64,000 bases of DNA from an uncultured Flavobacteriales bacterium (GCA_913020435.1 CAJVZZ010000006.1:1-64000); one strand, 5' to 3'. Positions 54,935 to 64,000 are shown, counted from the first letter of the stretch. Made by a program: numbers and translations. Notes: generated by a model from the letters alone, not told the origin.

Positions 54935-56343
54935 TGAATCTTACGCATAAGTTGCATCATCCCGTTTTCAAGGTCCTTAATGAGACTGCAAGCGAATCTG
55001 AAATAAAGACATTTGTAGTTGGGGGTTTCGTAAGGGACATTTTATTGCAACGACCGAATAAAGACATTGACATAGTCGTTGAAGGAAACGGGATTGACTT
55101 CGCAAAAAAAGTTGCCAGTAAACTAGAAAATGTTAGAGGTTTATCGGTTTTCAAAAACTTTGGAACAGCAATGATCAAGCTTGACGACTATGAACTAGAG
55201 TTTGTGGGAGCACGCAAAGAATCTTATCGATCAGAGAGTCGAAAACCAATCGTTGAAAACGGCACAATTGCAGAGGATCAAGAGCGACGAGATTTCACAA
55301 TCAATGCAATGTCCATCAGCTTAAATAGTGCAGATTTCGGTGAATTGATTGATCCTTTTGACGGTCAAAAAGATTTAGATATTGGTATTCTTAAAACGCC
55401 ACTGCACCCAGACCAAACATACTCTGACGATCCGCTTAGAATGATGAGAGCTATTCGCTTTGCGAGCCAATTACATTTTAAAATAGACGAGCAATCCTTT
55501 GATTCTATAGTTACGAATCAAGAGCGACTTTCAATCGTTTCTGCCGAACGAATAAGCATCGAGTTGAATAAAATAATGGAATCGCCACAACCGTCGGTTG
55601 GCTTAGAATTGCTTTATTTAACAGGTATACTGAAACAGATTTTACCTGAAGTTCATGCACTTCAAGGCGTTGACGAAATTGACGGCCAAACACACAAAGA
55701 CAACTTTTACCATACGATTGAAGTGGTTGACAATACTGCAGAAACGAGTTCTAATTTATGGTTAAGATGGGCTGCATTATTACATGATATTGGTAAACCT
55801 CCAACCAAGCGCTTTGATCAAGAAATAGGTTGGACTTTTCACAGCCATGAAATGCGCGGAGCGAAAATGGTTCCTGCAATTTTCAAGCGTTTGAAATTAC
55901 CTATGAACGATAAAATGAAGTATGTAAAAGAACTTGTATACCTAAGTTCAAGACCAGCAGCCTTATCCAAAGATATAGTTTCAGATAGCGCAGTCAGAAG
56001 ATTGCTACATGATGCAGGAGATTACATAGACGACCTTATGTTATTAGTAGAAGCTGACATTACTTCAAAAAACAAAGAGCGCGTAAAACGCTATAAGGAC
56101 AACTTTAAAGAAGTACGCAAAAAGCTGAAAGAAATCGAGGAAAAGGACCAAGTTCGGAATTTTCAACCACCTGTTAGCGGTGAAGAAATCATGTCAACGT
56201 TCAACTTAAAACCTTGCAAAGCTATCGGCGATTTAAAAAAAGCAATAAAAGAAGCGATTTTAGATGGTGAAATTCCAAATGAACATGAAGCTGCTTTTGA
56301 CTTTATGATTAACAAAGGGAAAGAATTAGGATTGAAACAATAA
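54934..56343 (+). CDS. cca: CCA tRNA nucleotidyltransferase with HD domain
   Basis: Adds or repairs the 3' CCA end of tRNA; poly(A) polymerase family. From ATG 54934 (overlapping the tsaC stop as TGATG; a GTG three bases earlier is possible) it is 469 residues. VVGGFVRD (about 28-35) and the catalytic DID at 44-46 form the active site; RRDFTINAMSIS and DDPLRMMRAIRFAS follow. The C-terminal HD domain has LLHDIGKPPTKR and a distal acidic residue. End of the dapD operon. Confidence 0.95.
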   Translation: MNLTHKLHHPVFKVLNETASESEIKTFVVGGFVRDILLQRPNKDIDIVVEGNGIDFAKKVASKLENVRGLSVFKNFGTAMIKLDDYELEFVGARKESYRSESRKPIVENGTIAEDQERRDFTINAMSISLNSADFGELIDPFDGQKDLDIGILKTPLHPDQTYSDDPLRMMRAIRFASQLHFKIDEQSFDSIVTNQERLSIVSAERISIELNKIMESPQPSVGLELLYLTGILKQILPEVHALQGVDEIDGQTHKDNFYHTIEVVDNTAETSSNLWLRWAALLHDIGKPPTKRFDQEIGWTFHSHEMRGAKMVPAIFKRLKLPMNDKMKYVKELVYLSSRPAALSKDIVSDSAVRRLLHDAGDYIDDLMLLVEADITSKNKERVKRYKDNFKEVRKKLKEIEEKDQVRNFQPPVSGEEIMSTFNLKPCKAIGDLKKAIKEAILDGEIPNEHEAAFDFMINKGKELGLKQ

Positions 56344-56387
56344 ATATCTAGAAAATCCGTACTCCCCCATCGCTCCAAATTAATTTT

Positions 56388-57002
56388 ATGATTTCAAAAG
56401 AAATAATTCTTGCAGTTATAATCGTAACCTTAGCATTAGGCTCTTGTAAAAAAGACGAAATTGAATTACCTGCTATACCTGAGGCTGAGACCAACGACTC
56501 GACTATTATTGCTCCAACAAAACCACCATCACCAAAACTTCCGATACTCTCATTTGCGAAAGCTGGTAGAAATTTCACCTATCGAAAATGTATTATTACT
56601 TATACTCCAAGTAAAGATTCAATAGTCGATACTGTGAAATTTTCAATTATGGGCTTTAATACTCCAAACCATTTCACTCTGGATTCAAGTTCCAGTCCTT
56701 TTTATGGTAATATTTATTTGGATACAAATTCGTTTAGTATAAATCAAGAATCAAATGTGCTTATAGAAGCTAACTCCAAAGTTGGTGATCGCAAAAAAAA
56801 CTTTGAAGTAATGAGCATTGATACAACTCTTTTTTACCAAGGAAACCCTCAGAAATGTCATTGGGTGCAATTTAACGACGCAGGTGATGTCATTACGAAT
56901 TATTTTATTTCTTCAGATAAAGGTGTAGTTAAATACACTAATGATAGGTTCATTTCCACCACAAAAGTTAAGTACGATTTGATTGAAACAAATTTTGATT
57001 GA
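56388..57002 (+). CDS. Hypothetical lipoprotein
   Basis: A 204-residue protein with a lipoprotein signal (hydrophobic residues 5-17, lipobox LGSC, Cys20) followed by a Pro-rich linker (about 27-60) and a beta-rich domain (FTYRKCIITYTPSKDS through VIEANSKVGDRKK). I do not recognise the domain. Presumably anchored in the outer membrane. Single gene after cca. Confidence 0.75.
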   Translation: MISKEIILAVIIVTLALGSCKKDEIELPAIPEAETNDSTIIAPTKPPSPKLPILSFAKAGRNFTYRKCIITYTPSKDSIVDTVKFSIMGFNTPNHFTLDSSSSPFYGNIYLDTNSFSINQESNVLIEANSKVGDRKKNFEVMSIDTTLFYQGNPQKCHWVQFNDAGDVITNYFISSDKGVVKYTNDRFISTTKVKYDLIETNFD

Positions 57003-57154
57003 TCAAATCTGAATGATTACTTTCAATCAAATTCTTCTTGAAATTCAGTCTAATGCACATCAATTAAACGCTCTATTACAGAAATCTGTAAAGCTTTCAA
57101 GAGTTGTTGTAATGAGTTAGTTTCAGAATTGATTTAAGGTTATTTCTATTAACA

Positions 57155-58000
57155 TTAATCAGGAAGCAGCCACCACCTGGATACCTCCAAAAGAGCTCCC
57201 TCATTTTCATCTACTTGAGCTAACATCAATGGACTTTCATTTTTTTCAATTAGCCTTTGAATCTCCTTTTTGGACAAAATATCTTCTTTCGAATAACTAT
57301 TCAAGCTGAATAAAAAAGGCTTTTTAAGCACCACGAAAAGTCCTTCCGAAGTATTACCCCATGCTGAATGATACATCCATATCCCTTTAGTTGAAAATGG
57401 ATTTAATTGATCATTTTCAAATTGCCCTAATTGCTCATTATAAAATAGCATTCCTTTTAGCAATCCTCTGGAAACAGAACTCTTCACTCCTATTTCTTTG
57501 AGGGTTTTAATTCCATTTTGAGATTTACCGAGTTGCAGTTGCTGATTTTTCAGCTTAGAAACCTTGCCATGAAACACATCTTTCAACTGTGTTCCCCAGC
57601 ATCCTTCTAATTCTAATTTAGGTTGGTGACATAAGTAAAACTTAATGCTTACTTCCCAATGCTCAAATTTTTGTTCTTCCAGATTTTCAACTATAAAATC
57701 AAATTCGCCGAGTGTTTGTTGATTGTTTTGAACTTGAATATTAGCTGCTTTTAACGTGTATTTCTCAGAAACCTGAATCCATAAACGAATCAATGCCTCA
57801 AAATAAAATCCGAGTTTATAGGACTTAATTTCTAAAGAACCCAATTGAATAATTCTGAGTTCTTGAGCATCTGAAAGCGGTTCTATTGTTAATTCATTTA
57901 ATACTTCAAAATGAAGAAGGCTGGGATTTTCAATTATCCAAATAAGATCTTGGATAAGTTGTTTGGCTGGAATTTGTAGTGGCTGCCTTTTACTAATCAA
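57155..58000 (-). CDS. DUF1853-family protein
   Basis: A 281-residue soluble protein of DUF1853. QTLGEFDFIVENLEEQK and FEHWEVSIKFYLCHQP show the conserved D and E-x-K arrangement of a PD-(D/E)xK-like nuclease fold, and GTQLKDVFHGKVSKLKNQQL follows as in the family. Nuclease activity is inferred from fold, not known. It overlaps the next upstream gene (YwqK-like) by 8 bases, so both share a transcript from the TonB-receptor side. Confidence 0.82.
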   Translation of the reverse strand: MISKRQPLQIPAKQLIQDLIWIIENPSLLHFEVLNELTIEPLSDAQELRIIQLGSLEIKSYKLGFYFEALIRLWIQVSEKYTLKAANIQVQNNQQTLGEFDFIVENLEEQKFEHWEVSIKFYLCHQPKLELEGCWGTQLKDVFHGKVSKLKNQQLQLGKSQNGIKTLKEIGVKSSVSRGLLKGMLFYNEQLGQFENDQLNPFSTKGIWMYHSAWGNTSEGLFVVLKKPFLFSLNSYSKEDILSKKEIQRLIEKNESPLMLAQVDENEGALLEVSRWWLLPD

Positions 58001-58706
58001 CCGACTTTACTTCGTTTAGTTTTCCGTTAACATAGGCTTCAGTTTTGATATGCTTCCCACCTTTGTTATATACTTTCCATTCATCTATTTTACGGTAATC
58101 AGCAATTAAAGCAAAGAAGTGTATCAGCCCTTCAGCGGCCATAGTACCATCTTCATGATATTCTTTTTTGAAGTAAGTATGGTCCTTTTTGTTCTCAAAC
58201 TTCATGGTCGTCTGAGCGTTTCCATTTTCATAATAAGAATCTCTAAAAATTACAAACTCGTAGCTTTTGTCAAACTTCTCTTCGTATTCCACATTTCCAT
58301 TTTCATAATAATCGACCCATTCTTTCACGTTTCCATAGCCGTACTTTACCTCAGATTTTTTTGCTCCACTTTTGTAAAAAACTTGAAGCTTGCAATGGTT
58401 TTCATCAACTATTCCAAATTTCCGTTCAATTTGCCCATTAGGGAAAAAGTTTTTAAAACTTTGCAATTGTCCGTTCAAATAAAATCCTTTGTGAAGCACT
58501 TGACCACTGGTATAAAAATCCTCAACATGACCAGCACAAGGCTTTTCTTCGCAAGTGCGTATTGAATCACCTTCTAAATAGGCAACCAAAGACTTATATC
58601 CCTGTATACCATAAATTGGGTCTATCGTCGTTTTGGGATCAACTTGACCTATTGAAGAATGGGTTAATAATGAGAAAATTAGTAGTTGGATTAGAACAAT
58701 TTTCAT
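57993..58706 (-). CDS. YwqK-like (MORN-related) repeat protein, exported
   Basis: A 237-residue exported protein. Signal peptide residues 1-20 (cut near SSIGQ). It contains about seven short repeats of the YwqK type (FYTSGQVLHKGFYLNGQLQS, FFPNGQIERKFG, YYENGNVEYEEKF, YYENGNAQTTMKFE, EYHEDGTMAAEG). Some homologues are named antitoxins in toxin-antitoxin annotations, but the signal peptide makes an envelope role likelier. Overlaps DUF1853 downstream and shares one base with the DUF4249 gene. Confidence 0.82.
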   Translation of the reverse strand: MKIVLIQLLIFSLLTHSSIGQVDPKTTIDPIYGIQGYKSLVAYLEGDSIRTCEEKPCAGHVEDFYTSGQVLHKGFYLNGQLQSFKNFFPNGQIERKFGIVDENHCKLQVFYKSGAKKSEVKYGYGNVKEWVDYYENGNVEYEEKFDKSYEFVIFRDSYYENGNAQTTMKFENKKDHTYFKKEYHEDGTMAAEGLIHFFALIADYRKIDEWKVYNKGGKHIKTEAYVNGKLNEVKSVD

Positions 58707-59554
58707 TATTCCTTCGTTGTGTAAGCAATATCTTCGGAAGCAGCTACAAAATAGCCTAGAGCTCCATTATTAAAATTAGTAGAAATATTCGCCTGTGGTC
58801 CATCAAATAGTCCACCTCGAAAGACTTGTTGTCGCAATCCAACTAGAAAATCATAATACCCCTTCGAAATACCAAACATTTGTACTCTAACTATACTACC
58901 TGGAACTATTTCTGAAGTTGGGATTTTATCAAAAAACACCCAACCATCTGGAGGAGACTTACCTTCTATGAAATCATCAGGAAAGAATATCCAATCTGTA
59001 AATGTTGGAGTCATATCTTTATATGCAGTATCTGGCTTTTTTACTTGATATTTCCAGAGATAATAATCACCTATACCTTCAGTTTCTCGAATAAATACAG
59101 CTATAGAAGCAAGCAATTTTATTTTTCCGGTTAAAAAACTAAGATCTTCGCTTTCAAATGTTACAATGGTATCGATATCATTAGTGCTATTCATATAATC
59201 TGAAGCAGTATATGTTTTACCCTCATAATCAACTGTAAGTGTATAATTTTTATCTGACTCAAAAGCTAATTCGCTTGTATAGTAATTTCCCGGTGTTTCC
59301 TCAATACACAAGTAACTTTCGACCCCATCGGACAAGACCACGTTAGCATTTTCAGCCACAGGAACTTCTGCATACGTTTTAAAAAAAGATGTTGTCCTTG
59401 TTATTTTAATCAAATGCTTCTGCTTTACATTTGTTATAAATCCATCTATAACTATTCGTTCTTGTTCCTCATTCAAATCAAAGTCAATATCCTTTGTACA
59501 TGAACAGGCGGAAATAGCAATAATAAATATCGGTAAAAAAATTCTGATTTTCAT
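58706..59554 (-). CDS. DUF4249 lipoprotein, TonB-receptor partner
   Basis: A 282-residue outer-membrane lipoprotein of DUF4249. The ATG at 59554 gives a short lipoprotein signal (IRIFLPIFIIAISACSC, Cys17 or Cys19). EQERIVIDGFITNVKQKHLI and YFVAASEDIAYTTKE at the end are the family pattern. It follows the TonB receptor by 4 bases; DUF4249 proteins are typically paired with such receptors, in a role analogous to SusD, possibly capturing the ligand. Substrate unknown. Confidence 0.88.
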   Translation of the reverse strand: MKIRIFLPIFIIAISACSCTKDIDFDLNEEQERIVIDGFITNVKQKHLIKITRTTSFFKTYAEVPVAENANVVLSDGVESYLCIEETPGNYYTSELAFESDKNYTLTVDYEGKTYTASDYMNSTNDIDTIVTFESEDLSFLTGKIKLLASIAVFIRETEGIGDYYLWKYQVKKPDTAYKDMTPTFTDWIFFPDDFIEGKSPPDGWVFFDKIPTSEIVPGSIVRVQMFGISKGYYDFLVGLRQQVFRGGLFDGPQANISTNFNNGALGYFVAASEDIAYTTKE

Positions 59555-59558
59555 AATT

Positions 59559-61877
59559 CTAAAATTCAAAGTTCCAGGTTATTGACGGAATTATACTGAA
59601 TAAATAAGTCATTCTTGCAGTTGGAAGATTCACTTCATTGTCAACAAAATTGATTGCGAAGGCATTTTTTCGCGCATAAACATTATAGATGGAAAAGTTT
59701 AATGAGTTTTTCCACCGCTGGTCATTATCACTTAATTTCCAATTTAACCCAACATCAGCACGGTGATAATCTGGCATTTTGGAAGCATTGCGATCAGAAT
59801 AAACTGGGACTAATTTATCTCCATAATTGAATCTTCCAGTCGGAGCTGTTAGCCGAGTACCAGTATTATATACCCATGTAGCAGATAAGTCTAGTTTATC
59901 ATTTAATGCATACATAGCAACTATACTAACACTGTGAGGCCTGTGATAATTGGCCAAATAAGCATTGCCGTTATTTATGCCATCTGCCGTTCGAGTTGCT
60001 CTACTTAATGTATAAGAAATCCAACCAGTCAGTTTTCCCGTTTGCTTTTTTGCATAAAATTCAGCCCCAAATGACTCACCACCACCTTGTCTGATTACCC
60101 CTTCCAATTGTTTATTCAATAAAATATTGGCATTATCTGCAAAATCAATCTGATTCTGCAGCACCTTATAATAAACCTCAACAGAAGTCTCAAACATGTT
60201 TTTATTCAAATTTCGGAAATAACCTAAGGCAATTTGATCGGCAACACCAGGAGCAGTATTGGTAGAACTTGGCATCCATACATCTAACGGGGCGCCTCCC
60301 GTAGAGTTAGTTGCTAGGTGCAAGTATTGCGTCATTCTATTGTATGACGCTTTTACTGAACTAACGTCATCTATAGTGAATTTCGCCGCAAAACGCGGTT
60401 CCAAATTTGCGAACGTATTATAGATATCACCCGACTCATAAGCATCAAAACCTGTGTTGTTGTATTCATTATCATAGGTATAGACAGTATCTTGACCAAT
60501 ATTGCTAAATGAACTTAAACGAAGACCATATTGTAGTGTAAACCTTCCACCAATCTTTTGCTCATTACTTACGTAAATTCCATTTTCTAGAGCATACCGA
60601 TTAAAATATTCGACCTTATTAAATGATTCATTATCTCCTCCAGGCTCTATTGATGCTGGCTTAAAAGTGTGGTAAGTAGATTGCATACCAAATTTGACTG
60701 TATTATTGGTGTTCAAATAATAGGTATAATCATTTTTAAAACTATAGTTCAAGATTTTACTCGTCCAAACAAATTCATTTGGACCAGAGGGTACTCCTAG
60801 ATTGTAATTAAAATTCGAGTAAATTCCTGTAAAGTTTGAAAACAATTTATCATTGAAAATATGATTCCAACGAGCAGAAACGGTCTGATTTCCCCAGCCC
60901 AATTTAAATAAGTCACCAGCGCCTAAAACATCACGTCCAGTGTATGCAGAAATAAATACTCTGTTTTTATCATTAATTCTCCAATTTACCTTTCCATTTA
61001 AATCATAGAAAAATAATTGCGCATCACTAGCTGGATTATCATCAGGTAACAGTTTTAAAAATAAATCTCCGTAAGTTCTTCGACCTGAAATCACATATGA
61101 AATTTTGTCTTTAACTATTGGACCTTCAATCGTAAGTCGAGAACTAATAATACCTATTCCACCGCTAACCTTAGTCTTTTTTGAGTTTCCTTCTTTCATT
61201 CTAACATCCAGCACACTTGAAAGTCTTCCGCCATATCTTGCAGGGATTCCTCCTTTATACAACTCCGCATTTTTTATAGCATCTTGATTAAAAACACTAA
61301 AAACTCCGAATAAATGGGATGCATTATAAACCGGAGCCTCATCTAATAGAATTAAGTTTTGATCTAAACCACCACCTCGTACAAAAAAACCAGTACTTCC
61401 TTCTCCACCACTCTGCACCCCTGGCAATAACTGAATTGCTCTAATAACATCTACTTCACCCATTAAAGCAGGAATCTTTTTTATGGTTTCCATTTTCAGG
61501 TCAATCGTACTCATTTGTACTTCTTCAACATTTCTATTTTGTGCTTCGCCAACTACTTCAACCATATTCAATCTAGCCGCACTGGGCAATAATTCAATAT
61601 TCATTGTTTGACTAGCAGTTAAATCAACTTGTTCAGTAATTGATTTACTGCCGATAAAAGAAAATTCAATAGTATATTGACCTGGTTCTACACTAACTGA
61701 GTAAAAGCCATATAGATTAGCAACACCTCCTGTTTTTAATTCTTTTATGAATATTGAAGCGCCTATCATTTCTTCGCCTGTCTCAGCATCACGGATATAT
61801 CCGCTAAGAGTACTTTTTTGGGAAAATAATAAGGTAGAAAGGGAAATTGTGATTAGTAGTGTAAGTATTTTTTTCAC
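59559..61877 (-). CDS. TonB-dependent receptor with carboxypeptidase-like N-terminal domain
   Basis: A 772-residue outer-membrane receptor, GTG start. Signal peptide (residues 1-19, LTLLITISLSTLLFSQ), then a carboxypeptidase regulatory-like domain (LSGYIRDAETGEEMIGASIF, about 24-110), the plug domain (IRAIQLLPGVQSGGEG, STGFFVRGGGLDQNLILLDE), and a 22-strand barrel ending in Phe (PSITWNFEF). It imports a ligand across the outer membrane using TonB energy. The DUF4249 gene follows. The ligand is unknown. Confidence 0.93.
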   Translation of the reverse strand: MKKILTLLITISLSTLLFSQKSTLSGYIRDAETGEEMIGASIFIKELKTGGVANLYGFYSVSVEPGQYTIEFSFIGSKSITEQVDLTASQTMNIELLPSAARLNMVEVVGEAQNRNVEEVQMSTIDLKMETIKKIPALMGEVDVIRAIQLLPGVQSGGEGSTGFFVRGGGLDQNLILLDEAPVYNASHLFGVFSVFNQDAIKNAELYKGGIPARYGGRLSSVLDVRMKEGNSKKTKVSGGIGIISSRLTIEGPIVKDKISYVISGRRTYGDLFLKLLPDDNPASDAQLFFYDLNGKVNWRINDKNRVFISAYTGRDVLGAGDLFKLGWGNQTVSARWNHIFNDKLFSNFTGIYSNFNYNLGVPSGPNEFVWTSKILNYSFKNDYTYYLNTNNTVKFGMQSTYHTFKPASIEPGGDNESFNKVEYFNRYALENGIYVSNEQKIGGRFTLQYGLRLSSFSNIGQDTVYTYDNEYNNTGFDAYESGDIYNTFANLEPRFAAKFTIDDVSSVKASYNRMTQYLHLATNSTGGAPLDVWMPSSTNTAPGVADQIALGYFRNLNKNMFETSVEVYYKVLQNQIDFADNANILLNKQLEGVIRQGGGESFGAEFYAKKQTGKLTGWISYTLSRATRTADGINNGNAYLANYHRPHSVSIVAMYALNDKLDLSATWVYNTGTRLTAPTGRFNYGDKLVPVYSDRNASKMPDYHRADVGLNWKLSDNDQRWKNSLNFSIYNVYARKNAFAINFVDNEVNLPTARMTYLFSIIPSITWNFEF

Positions 61878-61898
61878 GGAATTTTATTTAGCGTTCAG

Positions 61899-61906
61899 CA
61901 AAAGTA
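61899..61906 (-). promoter_or_regulatory. -7 box for the TonB receptor operon
   Basis: The minus strand reads TACTTTTG (plus-strand CAAAAGTA), 21 bases before the GTG at 61877. A TTG lies 16 bases upstream on the same strand. Confidence 0.55.
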
Positions 61907-62169
61907 ACCACAATAAATAGTTCAATATGACTTCATTATCACAAGAAATAGTTAAGACAACTTAAATCTTTTTTACACTAGTTAGAAACAATATACCGTT
62001 CGAATTATTCATTAATATACTGAAAGTCACATCATTAAAGTTTTAATTGATTTCTTGTGAAAGGCTGGTACATTTCAACCGCCGGTAAGTTACAGTTACC
62101 GCTGTTTTATTCGTTAACAATACTTATGTAATAGTGAAGACTTATAAATTCAAAGCACACACGCGATAC

Positions 62170-62177
62170 TATATTTG
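62170..62177 (+). promoter_or_regulatory. -7 box for the S41 protease
   Basis: TATATTTG, a TAnnTTTG match ending 19 bases before the ATG at 62197. Confidence 0.5.
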
Positions 62178-62196
62178 TTAAATCTAAAAATAAAAG

Positions 62197-63810
62197 ATGA
62201 TTCAATACAAAAACGTTGTTGCAGTTTCTGCACTATTATTTAATAGCCTATTCCCCAGCATTTCTAGTGCACAAAGCACAAATCAAGAAGCAAGTCAAAA
62301 ATTCAATCAGTTACTCAATGTAGTTTCGGCTGTATATGTTGATTCTGTCGATGAAATGAAAATGGTGGATGATGCAATAGTACGATTGCTTGCAGACCTT
62401 GATCCTCATTCAGTTTATATCCCTAAAAAAGACAAGGAAAAAATGAATGAACCATTACAAGGGAAATTCGAAGGCGTCGGAATTCAATTCAATATATTTT
62501 TAGATACCATATTAGTTGTGTCTCCTATCTCGGGTGGACCAAGCGAAAAATTAGGGATTTTGAGTGGTGATAAAATTGTAACAATAGAAAACGATACTGT
62601 TGCTGGAACTGGAATCAACAATTCTGATGTAGTTAAATACCTAAGAGGAAAAAAAGGTACCATCGTAAATGTTGGAATTAAGCGAAGCGGAGAAACTGAA
62701 TTACTGAGTTTTGATATTAAACGAGATAAAATCCCAATTTACAGTGTAGAAGAGGGTTACCTGGTAAATGAAAAAATTGGCTATGTCAAAGTGACTCGTT
62801 TCGCAAGAAATACAGTTGCAGAATTCAATGCACAGCTTTCAGCTCTGCAAAAAGAAGGAATGGAAGATTTAATTTTAGACCTTAGGGGAAATGGGGGCGG
62901 TTACTTGAGTACTGCAATTTCTTTAGCGGATCAATTTTTGAATGACAATAAATTGCTTGTATATACCCAGGGTAGATCAATGCAAAAAGATGAAGCTTTA
63001 TCATCTCGAGGAGGTTCTTTTAGAAAAGGAAAACTAGTAATTCTTATTGATGAAGGTTCGGCTAGTGCTAGTGAAATCGTTTCTGGAGCAATTCAAGATT
63101 GGGACCGAGGGTTGATTGTTGGCAGGCGTTCTTTTGGAAAAGGATTGGTTCAAAAGCCATTTCCTCTGCCTGATGGATCAGAGTTTAGACTCACCATATC
63201 AAGATACTACACTCCATCGGGCAGATGTATTCAAAAGCCTTATGATAAAGGGAAAAAAGCATATCGAAATGATATTAATGAACGATTTAAGAGTGGAGAA
63301 CTTACTAACCCTGATAGTATTCAAATGCCTGATTCGTTAAAATTCAGCACTAAAATAAACGGAAGAACCGTTTACGGTGGTGGTGGAATAATGCCCGATG
63401 TCTTTGTGCCTATCGATACTAGTACAAGAAGTGATTACTATATGAATCTGCTTCGAAAAGGAGTATTTAATACCTTTTCATTGAGCTATTTGGACAAAAA
63501 TAGAAACAAGTTGTCTAGGACCTACAATGATAAATATGAATTTGCGAAAAACTTCGTTGTTTCGGATGAACTTTTAGCCGACTTCATTAAATATGGTGAG
63601 AAGAAAAAGGTCGAAAAAGTTGAAGAAGATTTAGAGAAATCTAAAGTTGAAATAACAAATTTGTTGAAAGCATACCTGGCAAGAGGCTTATTTAACGCAG
63701 GTTCGTATTTCCAAACTCTGAATTCAGAAGATGATGCATTTAAAAAAGCCGTAGATATACTTTCTGATGATACATTTGATAAATTGAAAGTGAATTATAA
63801 AACACAATAA
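62197..63810 (+). CDS. S41-family C-terminal processing peptidase (CtpA-like)
   Basis: An exported serine protease of 537 residues. Signal peptide residues 1-25 (cut after SSAQ). A PDZ domain (about 85-170, FEGVGIQFNIFLDTILVV, SPISGGPSEKLGILSGD) is followed by the S41 catalytic core: DLRGNGGGYLSTAI, IDEGSASASEIVSGAI (Ser nucleophile) and GRRSFGKGLVQ (Lys general base). It trims proteins in the periplasm or envelope. A truncated gene starts 2 bases after its stop. Confidence 0.95.
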   Translation: MIQYKNVVAVSALLFNSLFPSISSAQSTNQEASQKFNQLLNVVSAVYVDSVDEMKMVDDAIVRLLADLDPHSVYIPKKDKEKMNEPLQGKFEGVGIQFNIFLDTILVVSPISGGPSEKLGILSGDKIVTIENDTVAGTGINNSDVVKYLRGKKGTIVNVGIKRSGETELLSFDIKRDKIPIYSVEEGYLVNEKIGYVKVTRFARNTVAEFNAQLSALQKEGMEDLILDLRGNGGGYLSTAISLADQFLNDNKLLVYTQGRSMQKDEALSSRGGSFRKGKLVILIDEGSASASEIVSGAIQDWDRGLIVGRRSFGKGLVQKPFPLPDGSEFRLTISRYYTPSGRCIQKPYDKGKKAYRNDINERFKSGELTNPDSIQMPDSLKFSTKINGRTVYGGGGIMPDVFVPIDTSTRSDYYMNLLRKGVFNTFSLSYLDKNRNKLSRTYNDKYEFAKNFVVSDELLADFIKYGEKKKVEKVEEDLEKSKVEITNLLKAYLARGLFNAGSYFQTLNSEDDAFKKAVDILSDDTFDKLKVNYKTQ

Positions 63811-63812
63811 AA

Positions 63813-64000
63813 ATGAACGACTGGAAAGAACTTACGAAAATTGGATTATTAGCGGTTTTAACGGGGACCCTCGTTTATGGCACCTTTTTTAAATCGTCGA
63901 AAAGTAGAGAACGGAAACGCCCTCAAATTGGAAGATCAGCAACTACAGCGCCGAACCCAATTCAACAGCAACCTACTTCCGATCCTAACGAGTTTAATGC
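63813..64000 (+). CDS. Start of a membrane-anchored hypothetical protein, cut by the window end
   Basis: From ATG 63813 the frame is open to the end (62 codons). It begins MNDWKELTKIGLLAVLTGTL (one membrane anchor at about residues 10-25) and then has a Lys/Arg/Pro-rich stretch (SKSRERKRPQIG). Only the N-terminus is visible; it follows the S41 gene by 2 bases and probably shares its transcript. Confidence 0.6.
   Translation, partial: MNDWKELTKIGLLAVLTGTLVYGTFFKSSKSRERKRPQIGRSATTAPNPIQQQPTSDPNEFN

Larger units (their letters stand above)
61878..62196. other. Divergent promoter region between the TonB receptor and S41 protease
   Basis: 319 AT-rich bases holding two opposite -7 boxes (61899-61906 minus, 62170-62177 plus). 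CGGTAA and TTACCG around 62080-62102 make a 6-bp inverted repeat with a 7-base loop. No gene or long open frame seen. Confidence 0.55.

Noticed and set aside
57013-57120. A 35-residue open frame between the lipoprotein and DUF1853 genes
   Set aside because: Begins MITFNQILLEIQSNAHQL and ends VVVMS, but has no promoter box, recognisable family or neighbour coupling. Too short to support without conservation data.
58119-58565. 148-residue antisense frame inside the YwqK-like gene
   Set aside because: Hydrophobic translation produced by the reverse of a Lys/Asn/Tyr-rich repeat gene; no start context. Shadow frame.

Overview
The window is a low-GC, gene-dense chromosomal segment from a member of the Bacteroidota, most likely a Flavobacteriia-like heterotroph. 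The evidence is: type IX secretion (T9SS) C-terminal sorting domains on three secreted proteins, a gliding-motility type B C-terminal domain, a TonB receptor paired with a DUF4249 lipoprotein, DUF6089 and DUF4301 proteins, atpD-atpC standing apart from the rest of the ATP synthase operon, and repeated upstream boxes of the form TAnnTTTG, the -7 element of the Bacteroidota primary sigma factor. I see no rRNA, tRNA, CRISPR array, insertion sequence or prophage. Most genes are ordinary chromosomal housekeeping genes.

Layout. 0.1-7 kb: Nudix hydrolase, divergent pyrE-SRPBCC, birA, then rsfS-ftsH-DUF2007-cdsA-psd (proteostasis and phospholipid synthesis). 7-12.5 kb: a secreted thioredoxin-like protein, a lipoprotein, an FdhF/YdeP-type molybdoenzyme and a small c-type haem lipoprotein. 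12.5-15.7 kb: dtd, an MBOAT acyltransferase, a probable SGNH-like partner and a MazG-like protein, overlapping or abutting. 15.7-18.2 kb: DUF6089 barrel, leucine-rich-repeat protein and ribF. 18.3-22.8 kb: atpDC ending in a perfect terminator, a voltage-gated-type ion channel with a zinc ribbon, an IPT/T9SS protein and a beta-carbonic anhydrase. 22.8-23.6 kb: a decayed trkA-trkH potassium-uptake locus. 23.6-34 kb: outer-membrane barrel, AddA/RecB-like helicase-nuclease, ElaA-like GNAT, rdgB, DUF4301, M1 peptidase and proline dehydrogenase. 34-41 kb: two abutting genes for very large T9SS-secreted surface proteins (GEVED/PKD, then a 1472-residue Ig-like repeat protein). 41-47.5 kb: a decayed PUR-family (DUF3276) gene, SulP transporter, LysE exporter, DUF457 membrane protein, FemAB/GNAT-like protein and MBL-fold hydrolase. 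47.7-50.8 kb: Na/Pi cotransporter and OprO/P-type porin, divergent. 50.8-56.3 kb: ruvX-def-TPR lipoprotein, and dapD-glycosyltransferase-tsaC-cca. 56.4-64 kb: lipoprotein, DUF1853, YwqK-like, DUF4249, TonB receptor, S41 protease and the start of a truncated gene.

Several upstream TAnnTTTG boxes fall inside the longest possible reading frame. They therefore argue for shorter starts (atpD, rdgB, DUF4301, the Na/Pi transporter, ruvX, the IPT protein). Predicted leaders are short, and one (28281) would be almost absent.

The most interesting points are: a divergent phosphate-uptake promoter region with 11-bp-period Pho-box-like direct repeats facing both genes; two clear gene remnants (trkA/trkH and a PUR-family gene with two in-frame TGA codons); abutting back-to-back promoters at rdgB; and an ion channel fused to a C-terminal zinc ribbon. 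I found no convincing defence island or wholly new system.
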